DNA of 64,000 nucleotides from Pseudomonadota bacterium. Its GTDB lineage: Bacteria; Pseudomonadota; Gammaproteobacteria; Burkholderiales; Ferrovaceae. Shown piece after piece: positions 9,360-19,396 of this stretch (position 1 is the first letter of the stretch; every line of letters begins with the position of its first letter). The notes beneath the pieces are model-generated. The model made no database searches and had not been told where the DNA came from. It saw nothing but the letters and a program-made list of their open reading frames with translations. The position numbers and the translations under genes are program-made. The stretch is taken from positions 124,001 to 188,000 of the forward strand of contig JAJZBQ010000003.1 in NCBI GenBank assembly GCA_021798835.1, read 5' to 3'.

Positions 9360-9445
9360 ACGGAATATATCTGATGGTGGGAGGGGTTGTGGCCGGCTTG
9401 CTGGCCTACCTGGTCGTCGCTCTGCTCAAACCGGAACTATTCTGA
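9356..9445 (+). CDS. kdpF: KdpF subunit of the K+-transporting ATPase
   Basis: The 29-residue product starts MNGIYLMVGGVVAGLLAYLV and ends LLKPELF, the standard single-helix KdpF pattern with the conserved LL.PE.F tail. KdpF stabilises the KdpFABC complex in the inner membrane. Its start overlaps the upstream micro-ORF and its stop overlaps the kdpA start by one base (TGATG). Confidence 0.9.
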   Translation: MNGIYLMVGGVVAGLLAYLVVALLKPELF

Positions 9446-11253
9446 TGACAACCAATGGATTGTTACAAATCACCCTGTTGATGGGCGTACTTTTCTTGCT
9501 GGTAAAACCCGTGGGCGAATACATGGCGCGCATCTACGAGGGGAACCTGCCCACTTTTCTACGTTGGATGCTTCCGGGAGAGCGTGGGTTTTACCGTATC
9601 TGCGGCGTGAATCCGGAACAGGAGATGCGCTGGACAGATTATGCCCTGGCAGTGCTCTGCTTCAGTTTACTGGGAACGGCTGCGGTTTACGGCCTGCAGC
9701 GTCTGCAGGGAGGACTGCCGTTGAATCCCCAGGAGTTGGGGGCGGTATCGCCAGACTCCGCCTGGAACACTGCCATCAGTTTTGTCAGCAACACCAATTG
9801 GCAGGGATATGCGGGTGAATCTACCATGAGCAACCTGACTCAGATGTTGGGTTTGACCGTGCAGAACTTCTTTTCAGCCGCCACCGGGATGGCCGTCGTG
9901 ATCGCTCTCATCCGAGGATTTGCACGACATTCTGTGGAAACGATCGGAAACTTCTGGGTCGATATGACACGCAGCACGCTTTATATACTCCTCCCCCTGT
10001 CCATAATCCTGGCGCTGGCACTGGTCAGCCAGGGAGTGGTCCAGACATTTTCCAAGAATACCGTGGTTCAGACGCTGGAAACCACGACCTACGACAATCC
10101 TACCCTGGATGCCTTGGGTAACCCGGTCAAGGATGCCTCAGGAAATCCAGTCACGGTCAAGACTTCCACCCACACGCAGACCCTGCCACTGGGTCCCGTG
10201 GCTTCCCAGGAAGCCATCAAGGAGTTGGGGACCAATGGAGGAGGGTTCTTCAATGCCAATTCTGCTCATCCCTATGAGAACCCCACTCCATTGACCAATT
10301 TTCTTGAAATGTTGGCCATCCTTCTGATTCCCGCCGCCCTTTGTATCACCTTTGGCAAACTGGTGGGAGATACCCGACAGGGATGGACCCTGCTGGTAAC
10401 CATGAGTCTCGTATTTCTGATCATGCTGGCCGTTGCAGAATATGCGGAGTCTCCCGGGAACCCGGCATTCTCTACCCTCGGAGTGGATCAAACCGTTTCC
10501 TCCCTGCAATCCGGTGGCAACATGGAGGGCAAGGAAACCCGCTTTGGCATCGTCAATTCAGCCCTTTTTGCCACCATCACCACCACAACATCCTGTGGTG
10601 CGGTCAATGCCATGCACGATTCCTTTACCCCTCTGGGGGGTCTGATTCCCCTAGCAAATATCCAATTGGGAGAAGTGATTTTTGGCGGAGTCGGATCGGG
10701 CCTGTATGGCATGCTCATCTATGCCGTGATCGCAGTCTTCATTGCCGGCCTGATGATCGGACGGACACCCGAATATCTGGGCAAAAAGATCGAAGCCTTC
10801 GATATCAAAATGGCATCCCTCACCATTTTGATTCCACCCCTGCTCATCCTGACAGGAACCGCTCTGGCCGTCATGACTGAAGCAGGCAAAAACGGTATCG
10901 CCAATCCTGGGGCACATGGCTTTTCCGAGATCCTTTACGCCTTCTCTTCTGCAGCAGGAAACAATGGCAGTGCTTTTGCCGGTCTATCGGCCAACACTCC
11001 GTTCTACAACATTGCCTTGGGGCTGGTCATGTTCTTTGGCCGATTCTGGCTACTCATCCCCGTACTGGCACTGGCCGGATCACTAGCTGGCAAGAAACGT
11101 ATCCCGTCAGGAGCCGGCACCCTACCCTCCCACACACCCCTCTTCGTTCTGTTGCTGATCGGTACCGTACTTCTGGTCGGTGCCCTGACATTCGTTCCTG
11201 CTCTGGGACTGGGACCTATCGTAGAACATCTGACCATGATCGGTGCGCATTAG
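9445..11253 (+). CDS. kdpA: Potassium-transporting ATPase, K+-binding subunit KdpA
   Basis: The channel-like subunit of the high-affinity K+ pump. The true start is the ATG at 9445, giving 602 residues; the frame is open further upstream, but that would run over kdpF. Four selectivity-filter-type repeats are recognisable, including [10 protein letters not shown] (~115), [19 protein letters not shown] (~262), [10 protein letters not shown] (~375) and [12 protein letters not shown] (~500). About ten membrane helices are present. It overlaps kdpF (TGATG) and is followed by kdpB after a short AGGAGA-bearing spacer. Confidence 0.97.
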   Translation: MTTNGLLQITLLMGVLFLLVKPVGEYMARIYEGNLPTFLRWMLPGERGFYRICGVNPEQEMRWTDYALAVLCFSLLGTAAVYGLQRLQGGLPLNPQELGAVSPDSAWNTAISFVSNTNWQGYAGESTMSNLTQMLGLTVQNFFSAATGMAVVIALIRGFARHSVETIGNFWVDMTRSTLYILLPLSIILALALVSQGVVQTFSKNTVVQTLETTTYDNPTLDALGNPVKDASGNPVTVKTSTHTQTLPLGPVASQEAIKELGTNGGGFFNANSAHPYENPTPLTNFLEMLAILLIPAALCITFGKLVGDTRQGWTLLVTMSLVFLIMLAVAEYAESPGNPAFSTLGVDQTVSSLQSGGNMEGKETRFGIVNSALFATITTTTSCGAVNAMHDSFTPLGGLIPLANIQLGEVIFGGVGSGLYGMLIYAVIAVFIAGLMIGRTPEYLGKKIEAFDIKMASLTILIPPLLILTGTALAVMTEAGKNGIANPGAHGFSEILYAFSSAAGNNGSAFAGLSANTPFYNIALGLVMFFGRFWLLIPVLALAGSLAGKKRIPSGAGTLPSHTPLFVLLLIGTVLLVGALTFVPALGLGPIVEHLTMIGAH

Positions 11254-11263
11254 GAGAATCCAT

Positions 11264-13336
11264 ATGAGTCATTCCACGCCATCCTTTTCATTTTTTGATC
11301 GCACCCTGTTACGCACTGCGTTACTGGATTCGGTCCATAAACTATCCCCAGTACAGCAGATGAAAAACCCGGTCATGTTCGTCGTCTGGGTGGGCAGCGT
11401 GCTGACCACGATACTGTACTTTCAAGCGCTATTGGGTTCGGGTGAGGCATCGAAGGGATTCATTCTCTCCGTATCCTTGTGGCTCTGGTTCACCGTGCTC
11501 TTTGCCAATTTTGCCGAAGCCATCGCCGAGGGGCGCAGCAAGGCACAGGCAGCCTCACTGCGTCAGGCACGATGCGACATCCAGGCCAAGAAGCTCACCG
11601 CCCCCGACCCCACTGCCCCCTGGATCCCTCTGATCAGTTCCAGTTTGAGACGGGGAGACATCATCCTGGTAGAGGCGGGAGACATGGTACCGGCCGATGG
11701 AGAGGTCATCGAAGGGGTCGCCTCCGTCAATGAAAGCGCCATTACCGGAGAATCGGCCCCGGTGATCCGTGAGTCGGGTGGAGATTTCAACGCCGTCACC
11801 GGCGGAACGACCGTGCTGTCCGACTGGTTGGTGGTTCAGGTAACCTCCAACCCCGGAGAGAGTTTTCTGGATCGCATGATTGCCATGGTGGAAGGTGCAA
11901 AACGCCAGAAAACGCCCAATGAAATCGCTCTGACCATTCTACTGGTAGCCCTGACCCTCATTTTCTTGCTGGCTACAGCCACCCTGCTACCCTTCTCACT
12001 CTATAGCGTAGCAGTGGCCAAAGCCGGTCATCCCGTCAGCATCACCGTACTGGTGGCTCTGCTGGTCTGTCTGATACCCACCACGATTGGAGGGCTGTTA
12101 TCAGCCATCGGCGTAGCAGGCATGGGGCGGATGATGCAAAAAAATGTCATCGCCACCTCCGGACGGGCTGTGGAAGCCGCTGGAGATGTGGATGTCCTGC
12201 TGCTGGACAAGACGGGAACCATTACGCTGGGCAACCGCCAAGCGGCGACCTTCATTCCGGTATCTGGAATCAGTGAAAATGAACTGGCAGATGTCGCACA
12301 ACTGGCTTCTTTGGCCGATGAAACTCCCGAGGGACGATCCATCGTCGTACTGGCCAAACAACGTTTCGGCCTCAGGGAACGTGACATCCACGCACTGGGA
12401 GCGACTTTCGTCCCCTTTTCGGCACAAACCCGCATGAGTGGAGTCGATCTGGGCACCCGTCAGATTCGCAAAGGGTCCGCCGATGCTGTCAAGAAACACG
12501 TGGAAAACCTGGGCCTCTACTACCCGGAAAGCGTCTCCCTGCAAGTCGATGACGTGGCGCGGCGTGGGAGTACTCCTCTGGTGGTGGTTGATGACACGCG
12601 CATCATGGGCGTGGTAGAACTCAAGGACATCGTCAAAGGCGGCATCAAGGAACGTTTTTCCGAGTTGCGTCGCATGGGAATAAAAACCGTGATGATTACC
12701 GGGGATAACCGCCTGACGGCCGCCGCCATTGCCGCAGAAGCCGGGGTGGATGATTTCCTGGCGGAAGCCACACCGGAAACCAAGCTGGCCCTGATCCGTC
12801 AATACCAGGCTGAAGGCCGACTGGTGGCCATGACAGGAGATGGTACCAACGATGCCCCGGCACTGGCCCAATCCGATGTGGCCGTGGCCATGAATACGGG
12901 CACCCAGGCTGCCAAAGAGGCCGGCAACATGGTCGATCTGGATTCAAATCCGACCAAACTCATCGAGATCGTGGAAACCGGCAAACAGATGCTCATGACC
13001 CGTGGAGCCCTCACCACTTTTTCCATTGCCAATGACGTAGCCAAATACTTTGCGATCATCCCGGCAGCCTTCGTCTCCACCTATCCTGCCCTGGGAGCCC
13101 TGAACGTCATGGGTTTGGCCACACCAGCCAGCGCCATCCTGTCTGCCGTCATCTTCAACGCCCTGGTCATCATCGCCCTCATTCCCTTGGCGTTAAAGGG
13201 GGTAAAATATCGAGCCATTGGTGCGGCAACCTTGTTACGAAACAACCTGCTGATCTATGGTGCCGGAGGCATCATCGTTCCCTTCATCGGCATCAAAATA
13301 ATCGATGAAATACTGGTTGCTCTGGGTTTGGCCTGA
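11264..13336 (+). CDS. kdpB: Potassium-transporting P-type ATPase, KdpB
   Basis: The ATP-hydrolysing subunit. The ATG at 11264 has AGGAGA upstream and gives 690 residues. It shows TGES (~165), the phosphorylation site D315 in [10 protein letters not shown], the nucleotide-binding KGS motif, MITGDN and the hinge [12 protein letters not shown]. The membrane segments are typical of a P1A ATPase, with the PTTIGGLL segment in the fourth helix. Length and order match E. coli KdpB (682). Confidence 0.97.
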   Translation: MSHSTPSFSFFDRTLLRTALLDSVHKLSPVQQMKNPVMFVVWVGSVLTTILYFQALLGSGEASKGFILSVSLWLWFTVLFANFAEAIAEGRSKAQAASLRQARCDIQAKKLTAPDPTAPWIPLISSSLRRGDIILVEAGDMVPADGEVIEGVASVNESAITGESAPVIRESGGDFNAVTGGTTVLSDWLVVQVTSNPGESFLDRMIAMVEGAKRQKTPNEIALTILLVALTLIFLLATATLLPFSLYSVAVAKAGHPVSITVLVALLVCLIPTTIGGLLSAIGVAGMGRMMQKNVIATSGRAVEAAGDVDVLLLDKTGTITLGNRQAATFIPVSGISENELADVAQLASLADETPEGRSIVVLAKQRFGLRERDIHALGATFVPFSAQTRMSGVDLGTRQIRKGSADAVKKHVENLGLYYPESVSLQVDDVARRGSTPLVVVDDTRIMGVVELKDIVKGGIKERFSELRRMGIKTVMITGDNRLTAAAIAAEAGVDDFLAEATPETKLALIRQYQAEGRLVAMTGDGTNDAPALAQSDVAVAMNTGTQAAKEAGNMVDLDSNPTKLIEIVETGKQMLMTRGALTTFSIANDVAKYFAIIPAAFVSTYPALGALNVMGLATPASAILSAVIFNALVIIALIPLALKGVKYRAIGAATLLRNNLLIYGAGGIIVPFIGIKIIDEILVALGLA

Positions 13337-13349
13337 GGAGGAAAACATC

Positions 13350-13931
13350 GTGTGGAAAACATTGCGCCCCGCCATCGTCAGTTTCTGTATCCTGAGTCTG
13401 ATCACCGGTATTCTGTACCCTTGGGCAGTCACCGGACTATCCCAACTGTTGTTCCCTGCACAAGCGGAGGGAAGTCTCATCATCCACAACCATCAAGCCG
13501 TGGGTTCCCGATGGATCGGTCAGTCTTTTTCAGACCCTCGCTATTTCTGGAGCCGCCCTTCGGCCACCAGTCCCATGCCGTATAACGGACTGGCCTCCAG
13601 CGGTTCCAATCAGGGGCCAACCAATCCCGCACTGATCGATGCCGTCAAGATGCGGATCCAGGCACTCAGGACAGCGGATCCGGATAACCGGCATCCCATT
13701 CCCATCGATCTGGTAACCGCCTCGGCCAGCGGCCTGGACCCCCAGATCAGCCCTGCCGCCGCTCTGTATCAAGTTGAACGGGTTGCGCGTACGCGAGGTC
13801 TGCAAGTGACCATGGTACAGTCTCTGGTGACCCAGCACATCGAAAGACGGCAAGGCCGTCTGCTGGGAGAACCACGGGTCAATGTGCTGGAACTGAACCT
13901 GGCCCTGGATGGGCTATCCCATTCCCAATGA
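13350..13931 (+). CDS. kdpC: Potassium-transporting ATPase KdpC subunit
   Basis: A 193-residue subunit with one N-terminal membrane helix (RPAIVSFCILSLITGILYPW). It has the diagnostic GSRWIGQSFSDPRYFWSRPSA (~50) and SGLDPQISPAAALYQVERVA (~130) stretches. The start is the GTG at 13350: GAGGAGG lies a few bases upstream, whereas the longer frame would run back into kdpB. KdpC assists ATP binding by KdpB. Confidence 0.95.
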   Translation: MWKTLRPAIVSFCILSLITGILYPWAVTGLSQLLFPAQAEGSLIIHNHQAVGSRWIGQSFSDPRYFWSRPSATSPMPYNGLASSGSNQGPTNPALIDAVKMRIQALRTADPDNRHPIPIDLVTASASGLDPQISPAAALYQVERVARTRGLQVTMVQSLVTQHIERRQGRLLGEPRVNVLELNLALDGLSHSQ

Positions 13932-13956
13932 GCATACTGGCTGGAAACCCTGCACG

Positions 13957-16644
13957 ATGATGGATAAGCCGCGCCCCGACCCTGACACACTGCTGGAACA
14001 AATCCAGGCCGAGGACGCACGCGCCAAGCGTGGTAAGTTGAAGGTATTTTTTGGGGCCTGCGCCGGAGTGGGCAAAACCTACGCCATGCTATCGGCCGCA
14101 CACCAGTTGCGTTCCCAAGGCATGGATGTGGTAGTGGGCATCGTCGAAACCCATGGACGGGCTGAAACGCTGGCTCTTTTGAATAATCTGGAAGTTCTCC
14201 CCTTGCGCGAGGTACAACACAACCACCGCCCACTCAAGGAATTTGATCTGGAAGGAGCATTACGCCGCCACCCCACTCTGATACTGGTGGATGAGTTGGC
14301 TCATACCAATGCCCAAAGTTGCCGTCACACCAAGCGTTGGCAAGATGTGGAAGAACTCCTGGCTTCCGGAATCGATGTTTTTACGACGGTAAATGTACAA
14401 CATCTGGAAAGCTTGAACGATGTCGTGGGGGGAATCACCGGAGTCCGAGTCTGGGAAACAGTCCCCGACCATGTCTTCGATGAAGCCAATGAAGTCATGC
14501 TGGTGGATTTGCCTCCTGAAGAACTACTGCAACGACTCAAGGAAGGAAAAATCTACCTACCCCATCAGGCAGAGCGAGCCATTCGAAATTTCTTTCGCAA
14601 AGGTAATCTCATCGCGTTGCGCGAACTTTCCCTGCGCCGCACTGCAGACCGCGTGGATGGAGACATGCTCGCCTATCGGCGCACCAAAGCCGTCCAAACC
14701 GTGTGGCAGACACGGGAGTCCCTGCTGGTGTGTGTCGGACCAGGGCCCGGCAGTGAACGAGTGGTCCGCAGTGCCGCACGTCTGGCAACCCAAATCGATG
14801 GAAGATGGCATGCCATCTACGTCGAAACTCCGCGCCTGCAACGCCTGCCCCGCGCAGCACGGGAGCGGATCCTGCAAACCCTGAATCTGGCCAAGGAGCT
14901 GGGTGCAGAAACAGCCACACTGCCCGCCGAAGATGCCACCGCCGTCACCGTCGCCTATGCCAGGGAACATAACCTGACCAAGGTGGTGATCGGACGGGAT
15001 CATGACAATCCACTGTGGCGACATTCCTTTGCTGAACGAATCGGACGTATGGCCTCGGATCTGGATGTTATCCAGGTGGCACGCAACCCTCACCATACCG
15101 TACCCAAAGAAAAAACTTCCACCCTTCTGTTTTCCGAAGATATCCCTCTCTGGCCTGCCTACGGAAAAAGCGTGGGACTCTGCATTGCCGTCACCCTTCT
15201 GGCAACGCCGTTGCGACACTGGCTCGAATTGACCAATATCGTCATGATCTTTTTGCTGGCCGTCATCGGCGTGGCTCTGCGTCTTGGCCGGGGACCTGCC
15301 GTGCTCGCCTCCTTTCTCAGCGTCATCTTCTTTGACTTCTTTTTTGTTCCTCCCCGTTTTTCCTTTGCTGTCAGCGATGTGCAATATCTTCTTACTTTCG
15401 GAGTGATGCTCACCGTGGCACTGGTCATCGCCCAATTGATGGCCAATCTACGCTATCAGGCACGCGTTGCCATGAATCGTGAAAGCCGCGCACTGGCGCT
15501 CTACGAAGCAGCGCGTGATCTATCAGGAACGTTGCAGCCAAAACAGATCGCAGAGGTTTGTGACCGCTTTGCCAATCACGTCCTGGGCGCAAAAATTGGT
15601 CTGCTGTTGATGGGCGGGAATGGCAACCTGCAAGAACCAATCGATCTCGATGGAACCTTGACGGATGTCGATACCGGTATCGCTCAATGGTCTTTCGATC
15701 ACGGAGAAGTCGCCGGACTGGGAACCCAGACTCTGGCTGCTTCCCCGATATTCTACCTGCCTCTCAAGGCACCCATGCGGATCCGTGGAGTCCTGGCAAT
15801 CGAACCTCGTCACGGACACTGGCTACAAATCCCCGAGCAACGGCGTTTGCTGGATACCTTTGCTTCTCTGGTCGCCATCGCCATCGAACGTATTCACTAT
15901 GTTGAAGTAGCCCATGAAGCCTTGATCAAAATGGAGTCAGAGCGTCTGCGCAATTCTGTGCTATCGGTGCTGTCCCATGATTTGCGCACGCCATTGACCG
16001 CTTTGGTAGGATTGTCTGATACCCTGAGTCTGGAACCCTTGCCGGACCATCAGTTGGAAGCGGTGCAAGCCATCCACGACGAAGCCGTGCGCATGGGATC
16101 ATTGGTCAACAATCTTCTGGATATGGCGCGCCTGCAATCCGGCCAAGTAACGCTGAAGCGTGAATGGCAACCGGTGGAAGAAGTCATCGGAAGTGCCCTT
16201 AAAGCCTCAACCCGTGCGCTGGCAGATCGAACCGTACACATAGACATGAAACCCGAACTACCTTTTGTCGAATTTGATGCTGTGTTGATCGAACGCGTAC
16301 TATGCAACCTTCTGGAGAACGCCGGCAAGTACACAAATCCAGGAAACAACATTATAATTCAAGCGCAACGTATTAAAGAATCAATACAAATATCCGTCAG
16401 TGATGACGGCCCTGGTTTCTCCGCCGGCAGCGAAGAAAGTGTATTTGACAAATTCACCCGCGGACGTACGGAATCACCCATTTCAGGGGTGGGATTGGGT
16501 CTTGCCATCTGTCGTGCCATCGTGGAAGCCCATAACGGACGAATATGGGCCGAACACGTCACCCCCCAGGGGGCCCGTTTCATCTTCTCACTGCCTGTGG
16601 GAACTCCACCGGATCTGTCTGTCCCACAGGAACTTGACACATGA
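13957..16644 (+). CDS. kdpD: Sensor histidine kinase KdpD
   Basis: K+/turgor sensor of the kdp operon. From the tandem ATGs at 13957/13960 it has 895/894 residues, matching E. coli KdpD (894). The frame is open from 13909 but would overlap kdpC. Domains in order: KdpD domain with Walker A FFGACAGVGKTYAML (~30), a Walker B-like LVDELAH, a universal-stress-protein domain (~250-370), four close membrane helices (~400-500), a GAF domain, HisKA with H673/H674 in SVLSHDLRTPLTAL, and HATPase with VLCNLLENAGKY and DDGPGFS. The start gives a phospho-histidine position that agrees with E. coli H673. It overlaps kdpE. Confidence 0.95.
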   Translation: MMDKPRPDPDTLLEQIQAEDARAKRGKLKVFFGACAGVGKTYAMLSAAHQLRSQGMDVVVGIVETHGRAETLALLNNLEVLPLREVQHNHRPLKEFDLEGALRRHPTLILVDELAHTNAQSCRHTKRWQDVEELLASGIDVFTTVNVQHLESLNDVVGGITGVRVWETVPDHVFDEANEVMLVDLPPEELLQRLKEGKIYLPHQAERAIRNFFRKGNLIALRELSLRRTADRVDGDMLAYRRTKAVQTVWQTRESLLVCVGPGPGSERVVRSAARLATQIDGRWHAIYVETPRLQRLPRAARERILQTLNLAKELGAETATLPAEDATAVTVAYAREHNLTKVVIGRDHDNPLWRHSFAERIGRMASDLDVIQVARNPHHTVPKEKTSTLLFSEDIPLWPAYGKSVGLCIAVTLLATPLRHWLELTNIVMIFLLAVIGVALRLGRGPAVLASFLSVIFFDFFFVPPRFSFAVSDVQYLLTFGVMLTVALVIAQLMANLRYQARVAMNRESRALALYEAARDLSGTLQPKQIAEVCDRFANHVLGAKIGLLLMGGNGNLQEPIDLDGTLTDVDTGIAQWSFDHGEVAGLGTQTLAASPIFYLPLKAPMRIRGVLAIEPRHGHWLQIPEQRRLLDTFASLVAIAIERIHYVEVAHEALIKMESERLRNSVLSVLSHDLRTPLTALVGLSDTLSLEPLPDHQLEAVQAIHDEAVRMGSLVNNLLDMARLQSGQVTLKREWQPVEEVIGSALKASTRALADRTVHIDMKPELPFVEFDAVLIERVLCNLLENAGKYTNPGNNIIIQAQRIKESIQISVSDDGPGFSAGSEESVFDKFTRGRTESPISGVGLGLAICRAIVEAHNGRIWAEHVTPQGARFIFSLPVGTPPDLSVPQELDT

Positions 16645-17330
16645 ATGAATTCACTGTGGTATTGATCGAAGATGAAAAACAGATTCGGCGTTTTGTCCGG
16701 GTAGCCCTCGAATCCGAGGGATGTCAGGTCATCGAGGCAATAACGGGAGAACGGGGCTTGATCGAAGCCGCCACGCGCAAGCCCGATCTGATTATTCTGG
16801 ATCTTGGACTCCCTGATCGAGACGGTCTGGAAGTGCTCCGCGACCTGCGTGGATGGTCACAGATTCCGGTCATCGTACTCTCTGCCCGCACACAGGAAGA
16901 AGACAAGATCCATGCACTGGACTGTGGTGCCGACGATTACCTCACCAAACCTTTCGGAGTGGGAGAACTGCTGGCCCGAGTACGGGCCCAATTGCGCCGC
17001 CACCAGTTATCCGGAGATATTGGTCAATCCCGGATCAGTTTTGGTCATATCCAGGTAGATCGGGCCAAACGGCTGGTAACGACACTGACTGGAGAGCATA
17101 TTCATCTGACCTCACTGGAATACCGGCTTCTGGCCTACCTGCTGGCTCACCCCGGAAAGGTGCTGACACACCGCGAACTGTTACGCGAAGTCTGGGGTCC
17201 TTCCCATGTGGAAAGCCCCCACTATCTGCGCGTATACATGGGCAACCTGCGCAAAAAACTGGAAGCAGATCCTGCCCGTCCAGACTTCCTCCTGACAGAG
17301 AGCGGACTCGGTTATCGCTTCAAGCCCTGA
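16641..17330 (+). CDS. kdpE: OmpR-family response regulator KdpE
   Basis: A 229-residue regulator with a receiver domain (acidic pair EDE, phospho-aspartate D54 in ILDLGLPDRDG, lysine in YLTKPF) and a winged-helix effector domain (LTSLEYRLLAYLLAHPGKVL and RVYMGNLRKKLE). It overlaps kdpD by ATGA. It presumably activates the kdp promoter through the KdpE-like box at 9164-9186. Confidence 0.96.
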   Translation: MNEFTVVLIEDEKQIRRFVRVALESEGCQVIEAITGERGLIEAATRKPDLIILDLGLPDRDGLEVLRDLRGWSQIPVIVLSARTQEEDKIHALDCGADDYLTKPFGVGELLARVRAQLRRHQLSGDIGQSRISFGHIQVDRAKRLVTTLTGEHIHLTSLEYRLLAYLLAHPGKVLTHRELLREVWGPSHVESPHYLRVYMGNLRKKLEADPARPDFLLTESGLGYRFKP

Positions 17331-17332
17331 TC

Positions 17333-19006
17333 TCATCCGGGCACAGGCACCTGCGTCAGATCTTGATGCCCTTCCAACGCCTCATGCAGTGTGTCATGAA
17401 TATTGCCCGCACCGATCACTGCGGTCACCCCATGGCGATCCAGATCGGCGCGCAGATAGGGGCTGACCCGCGCCATCACCACCCCGATACCAGAATCAGT
17501 GAGTTCCTTGAACAGGTCACCGACCGCATGACCGGCCGAGTAATCAAGATCGGTAATGGCCGAGGCATCAATGACAAATCGGCCTACCCGATTTGGGGCG
17601 GTACTGGATAATAAACGCACCTCGTTGATAAAGCGCTGCTCATTGGCATAGAACAAATCCGCTCCAAAACGGTAAATGATCAGACCCTCTGCCGTCTCAA
17701 TCCCCGGTCGCAAAGGAGTCGGCTTCCAGTGTCCCTCATCATCAGGCACCAGTACCATCGTATGCGGCTGATAACTGTGACGCACATGACGCAACAATGA
17801 CAAGGCAATCGCGATGAGTATGCCATTTTCCACCCCCGCCACCAAAACCGACAAGGCGGTCATCAGCGCCAGGGTAAACTCACCGGGACTCTCACGACGG
17901 ATATCCACCAGTTTTTTCCAGGAAACCAATCCCACCGCAATGGTGAATACAACGGACGCTAACACACACTGAGGAAGATACGATAACCAGTTGCCTAACA
18001 AAAGAAAAACAAGGATAACCACCGCACAGAAAACGAGTTGGGTCAACTGACTTCTCCCCCCTGCCTGTTCGGCCATAGCCGTCTGGGTCGGACTCCCATT
18101 GACCACAAAAGCCCCGCTCAATGCCGCGCTGATATTGGCTGCCGCCAGCCCCAGAAAGTCCGCATCGGCATCGACATGATCTTCATATCGTTCAGCAAAA
18201 GCACGAGTAGTCGCCATGCTCTGCGAGATGATGACCACAAAACAGGCCCCAGCCACCTGCAACAACTCCAGCATCTGTATCCAACTCAGCGTAAACAGTG
18301 TCGGATGGGGAAGACTGATGTGTACCGGGCCTATCACCCGGATACCCTGGCCTGCGAAGTTCCAGTATGCGCTGGCCGTGGTACTAAATACAACAGCCAC
18401 CAATGCCAGTGGCCAACGAGGGCGATAGTATTTTCCCAGCAGAATCGTCATGACAATGAGTAGGGACAATAGGGAAGTTTTTTCGTTAATATTCAATAGG
18501 TGTATCACGACATCATAAAGTTGGACCACGGTCAGGGTAGAAGTCACCGAGAGTCCCAGCATGTCACCCAGCATGGCCGTACCCACCTGAATTCCAACGC
18601 CGGCAAGAAAACCGATCAGAACCGTACGCGACAAGAAATCCGCCAGGAAACCCAGACGAAACCAGCGCGCTACCAGCAGCATGAATCCCGTCAGCAATGC
18701 CGTCATGCCAGCAAGGGCAATGTATTCCGGACTCAGCGGGGCTGCCATTTTGGAGAGTTTGCTGGAAAAGATCGTCGCCGTGGCTGAATCGGCCGCAACC
18801 ACGAGGTGGCGCGAAGAACCCAGTACCGCAAAGGCCAGAACCGGCATGATGCCACTGTAAAACCCCGTTTCCGGAGGCATGCCGGCAATTCGCGCATAGC
18901 CAAGCAACTGAGGGATATCCATCGAAGCCAGGATGGCGCCGGCCAACGCTTCCCGCCAAACCGTGATGCGCTGAAGGGGTAAACATCCTCGAAAAAAAGT
19001 TGCCAT
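17333..19006 (-). CDS. SulP-family anion transporter with STAS domain
   Basis: A 557-residue membrane transporter of the SLC26/SulP type. The N-terminal signature is DIPQLLGYARIAGMPPETGF (~30). About 11-12 membrane helices follow to residue ~395, including AALSGAFVVNGSPTQTAMAEQAGG (~290), and a STAS domain occupies ~430-545 (VIDASAITDLDYSAGHAV). The ATG at 19006 is chosen because AGGTGA lies five bases upstream; a GTG three codons earlier is the alternative. The substrate (sulfate, bicarbonate or another anion) cannot be assigned. It is the last gene of the run that starts at the cobalamin riboswitch, only a few bases after the ferredoxin gene. It converges with kdpE. Confidence 0.85.
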   Translation of the reverse strand: MATFFRGCLPLQRITVWREALAGAILASMDIPQLLGYARIAGMPPETGFYSGIMPVLAFAVLGSSRHLVVAADSATATIFSSKLSKMAAPLSPEYIALAGMTALLTGFMLLVARWFRLGFLADFLSRTVLIGFLAGVGIQVGTAMLGDMLGLSVTSTLTVVQLYDVVIHLLNINEKTSLLSLLIVMTILLGKYYRPRWPLALVAVVFSTTASAYWNFAGQGIRVIGPVHISLPHPTLFTLSWIQMLELLQVAGACFVVIISQSMATTRAFAERYEDHVDADADFLGLAAANISAALSGAFVVNGSPTQTAMAEQAGGRSQLTQLVFCAVVILVFLLLGNWLSYLPQCVLASVVFTIAVGLVSWKKLVDIRRESPGEFTLALMTALSVLVAGVENGILIAIALSLLRHVRHSYQPHTMVLVPDDEGHWKPTPLRPGIETAEGLIIYRFGADLFYANEQRFINEVRLLSSTAPNRVGRFVIDASAITDLDYSAGHAVGDLFKELTDSGIGVVMARVSPYLRADLDRHGVTAVIGAGNIHDTLHEALEGHQDLTQVPVPG

Positions 19007-19015
19007 GCCGGTCAC

Positions 19016-19396
19016 CTAGGGGACTTGCGGGGCCTCGTGCACGCCAGCATCAAGGCATGCTTCCTGCTGGTGGAAAACCAGATCCTGAACAGGTACCCCC
19101 GCAACCAGATGTTCCTGAATGATTCTGTCAAGGTTTTCCGGGGTCACCTGATAGTACCAGGTCCCATCGGGTTGAACGCACAGGATTGGCCCGGATTGAC
19201 AAGCCGCAAAGCAGGAAGTACGCGTCCGTTTGACACGCAGCGCTCCCTGATTGAGCCCTGCCAACTTGAGTTTTTCTCCAAGACTGTCAAACAGTGCCGC
19301 CGATTCTCCCTGCTGCGTACAGCGTGGCCCAGTACAGACCAGAAGATGACGACGATAGGCCCCAATATGAGGTTTGACCACAGCATCATTCGACAT
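19016..19396 (-). CDS. [2Fe-2S] ferredoxin-like (thioredoxin-fold) protein in the cobalamin operon
   Basis: A 126-residue protein with [14 protein letters not shown] near residue 18 and [21 protein letters not shown] near 70. This is the four-cysteine pattern of thioredoxin-like [2Fe-2S] ferredoxins, as in NuoE-like domains and CobW-cluster ferredoxins. The start at 19396 lies 11 bases inside the end of cbiH, indicating translational coupling. Such a protein could donate electrons to a reductive step of corrin synthesis (cobalt reduction, or the cbiJ-type reduction whose gene is absent here). The specific partner is inference. Confidence 0.8.
   Translation of the reverse strand: MSNDAVVKPHIGAYRRHLLVCTGPRCTQQGESAALFDSLGEKLKLAGLNQGALRVKRTRTSCFAACQSGPILCVQPDGTWYYQVTPENLDRIIQEHLVAGVPVQDLVFHQQEACLDAGVHEAPQVP

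Noticed and set aside
9235-9444. N-terminal extension of KdpA
   Set aside because: The region encodes kdpF and the 30-residue peptide in other frames, and KdpA homologues begin at the ATG at 9445.
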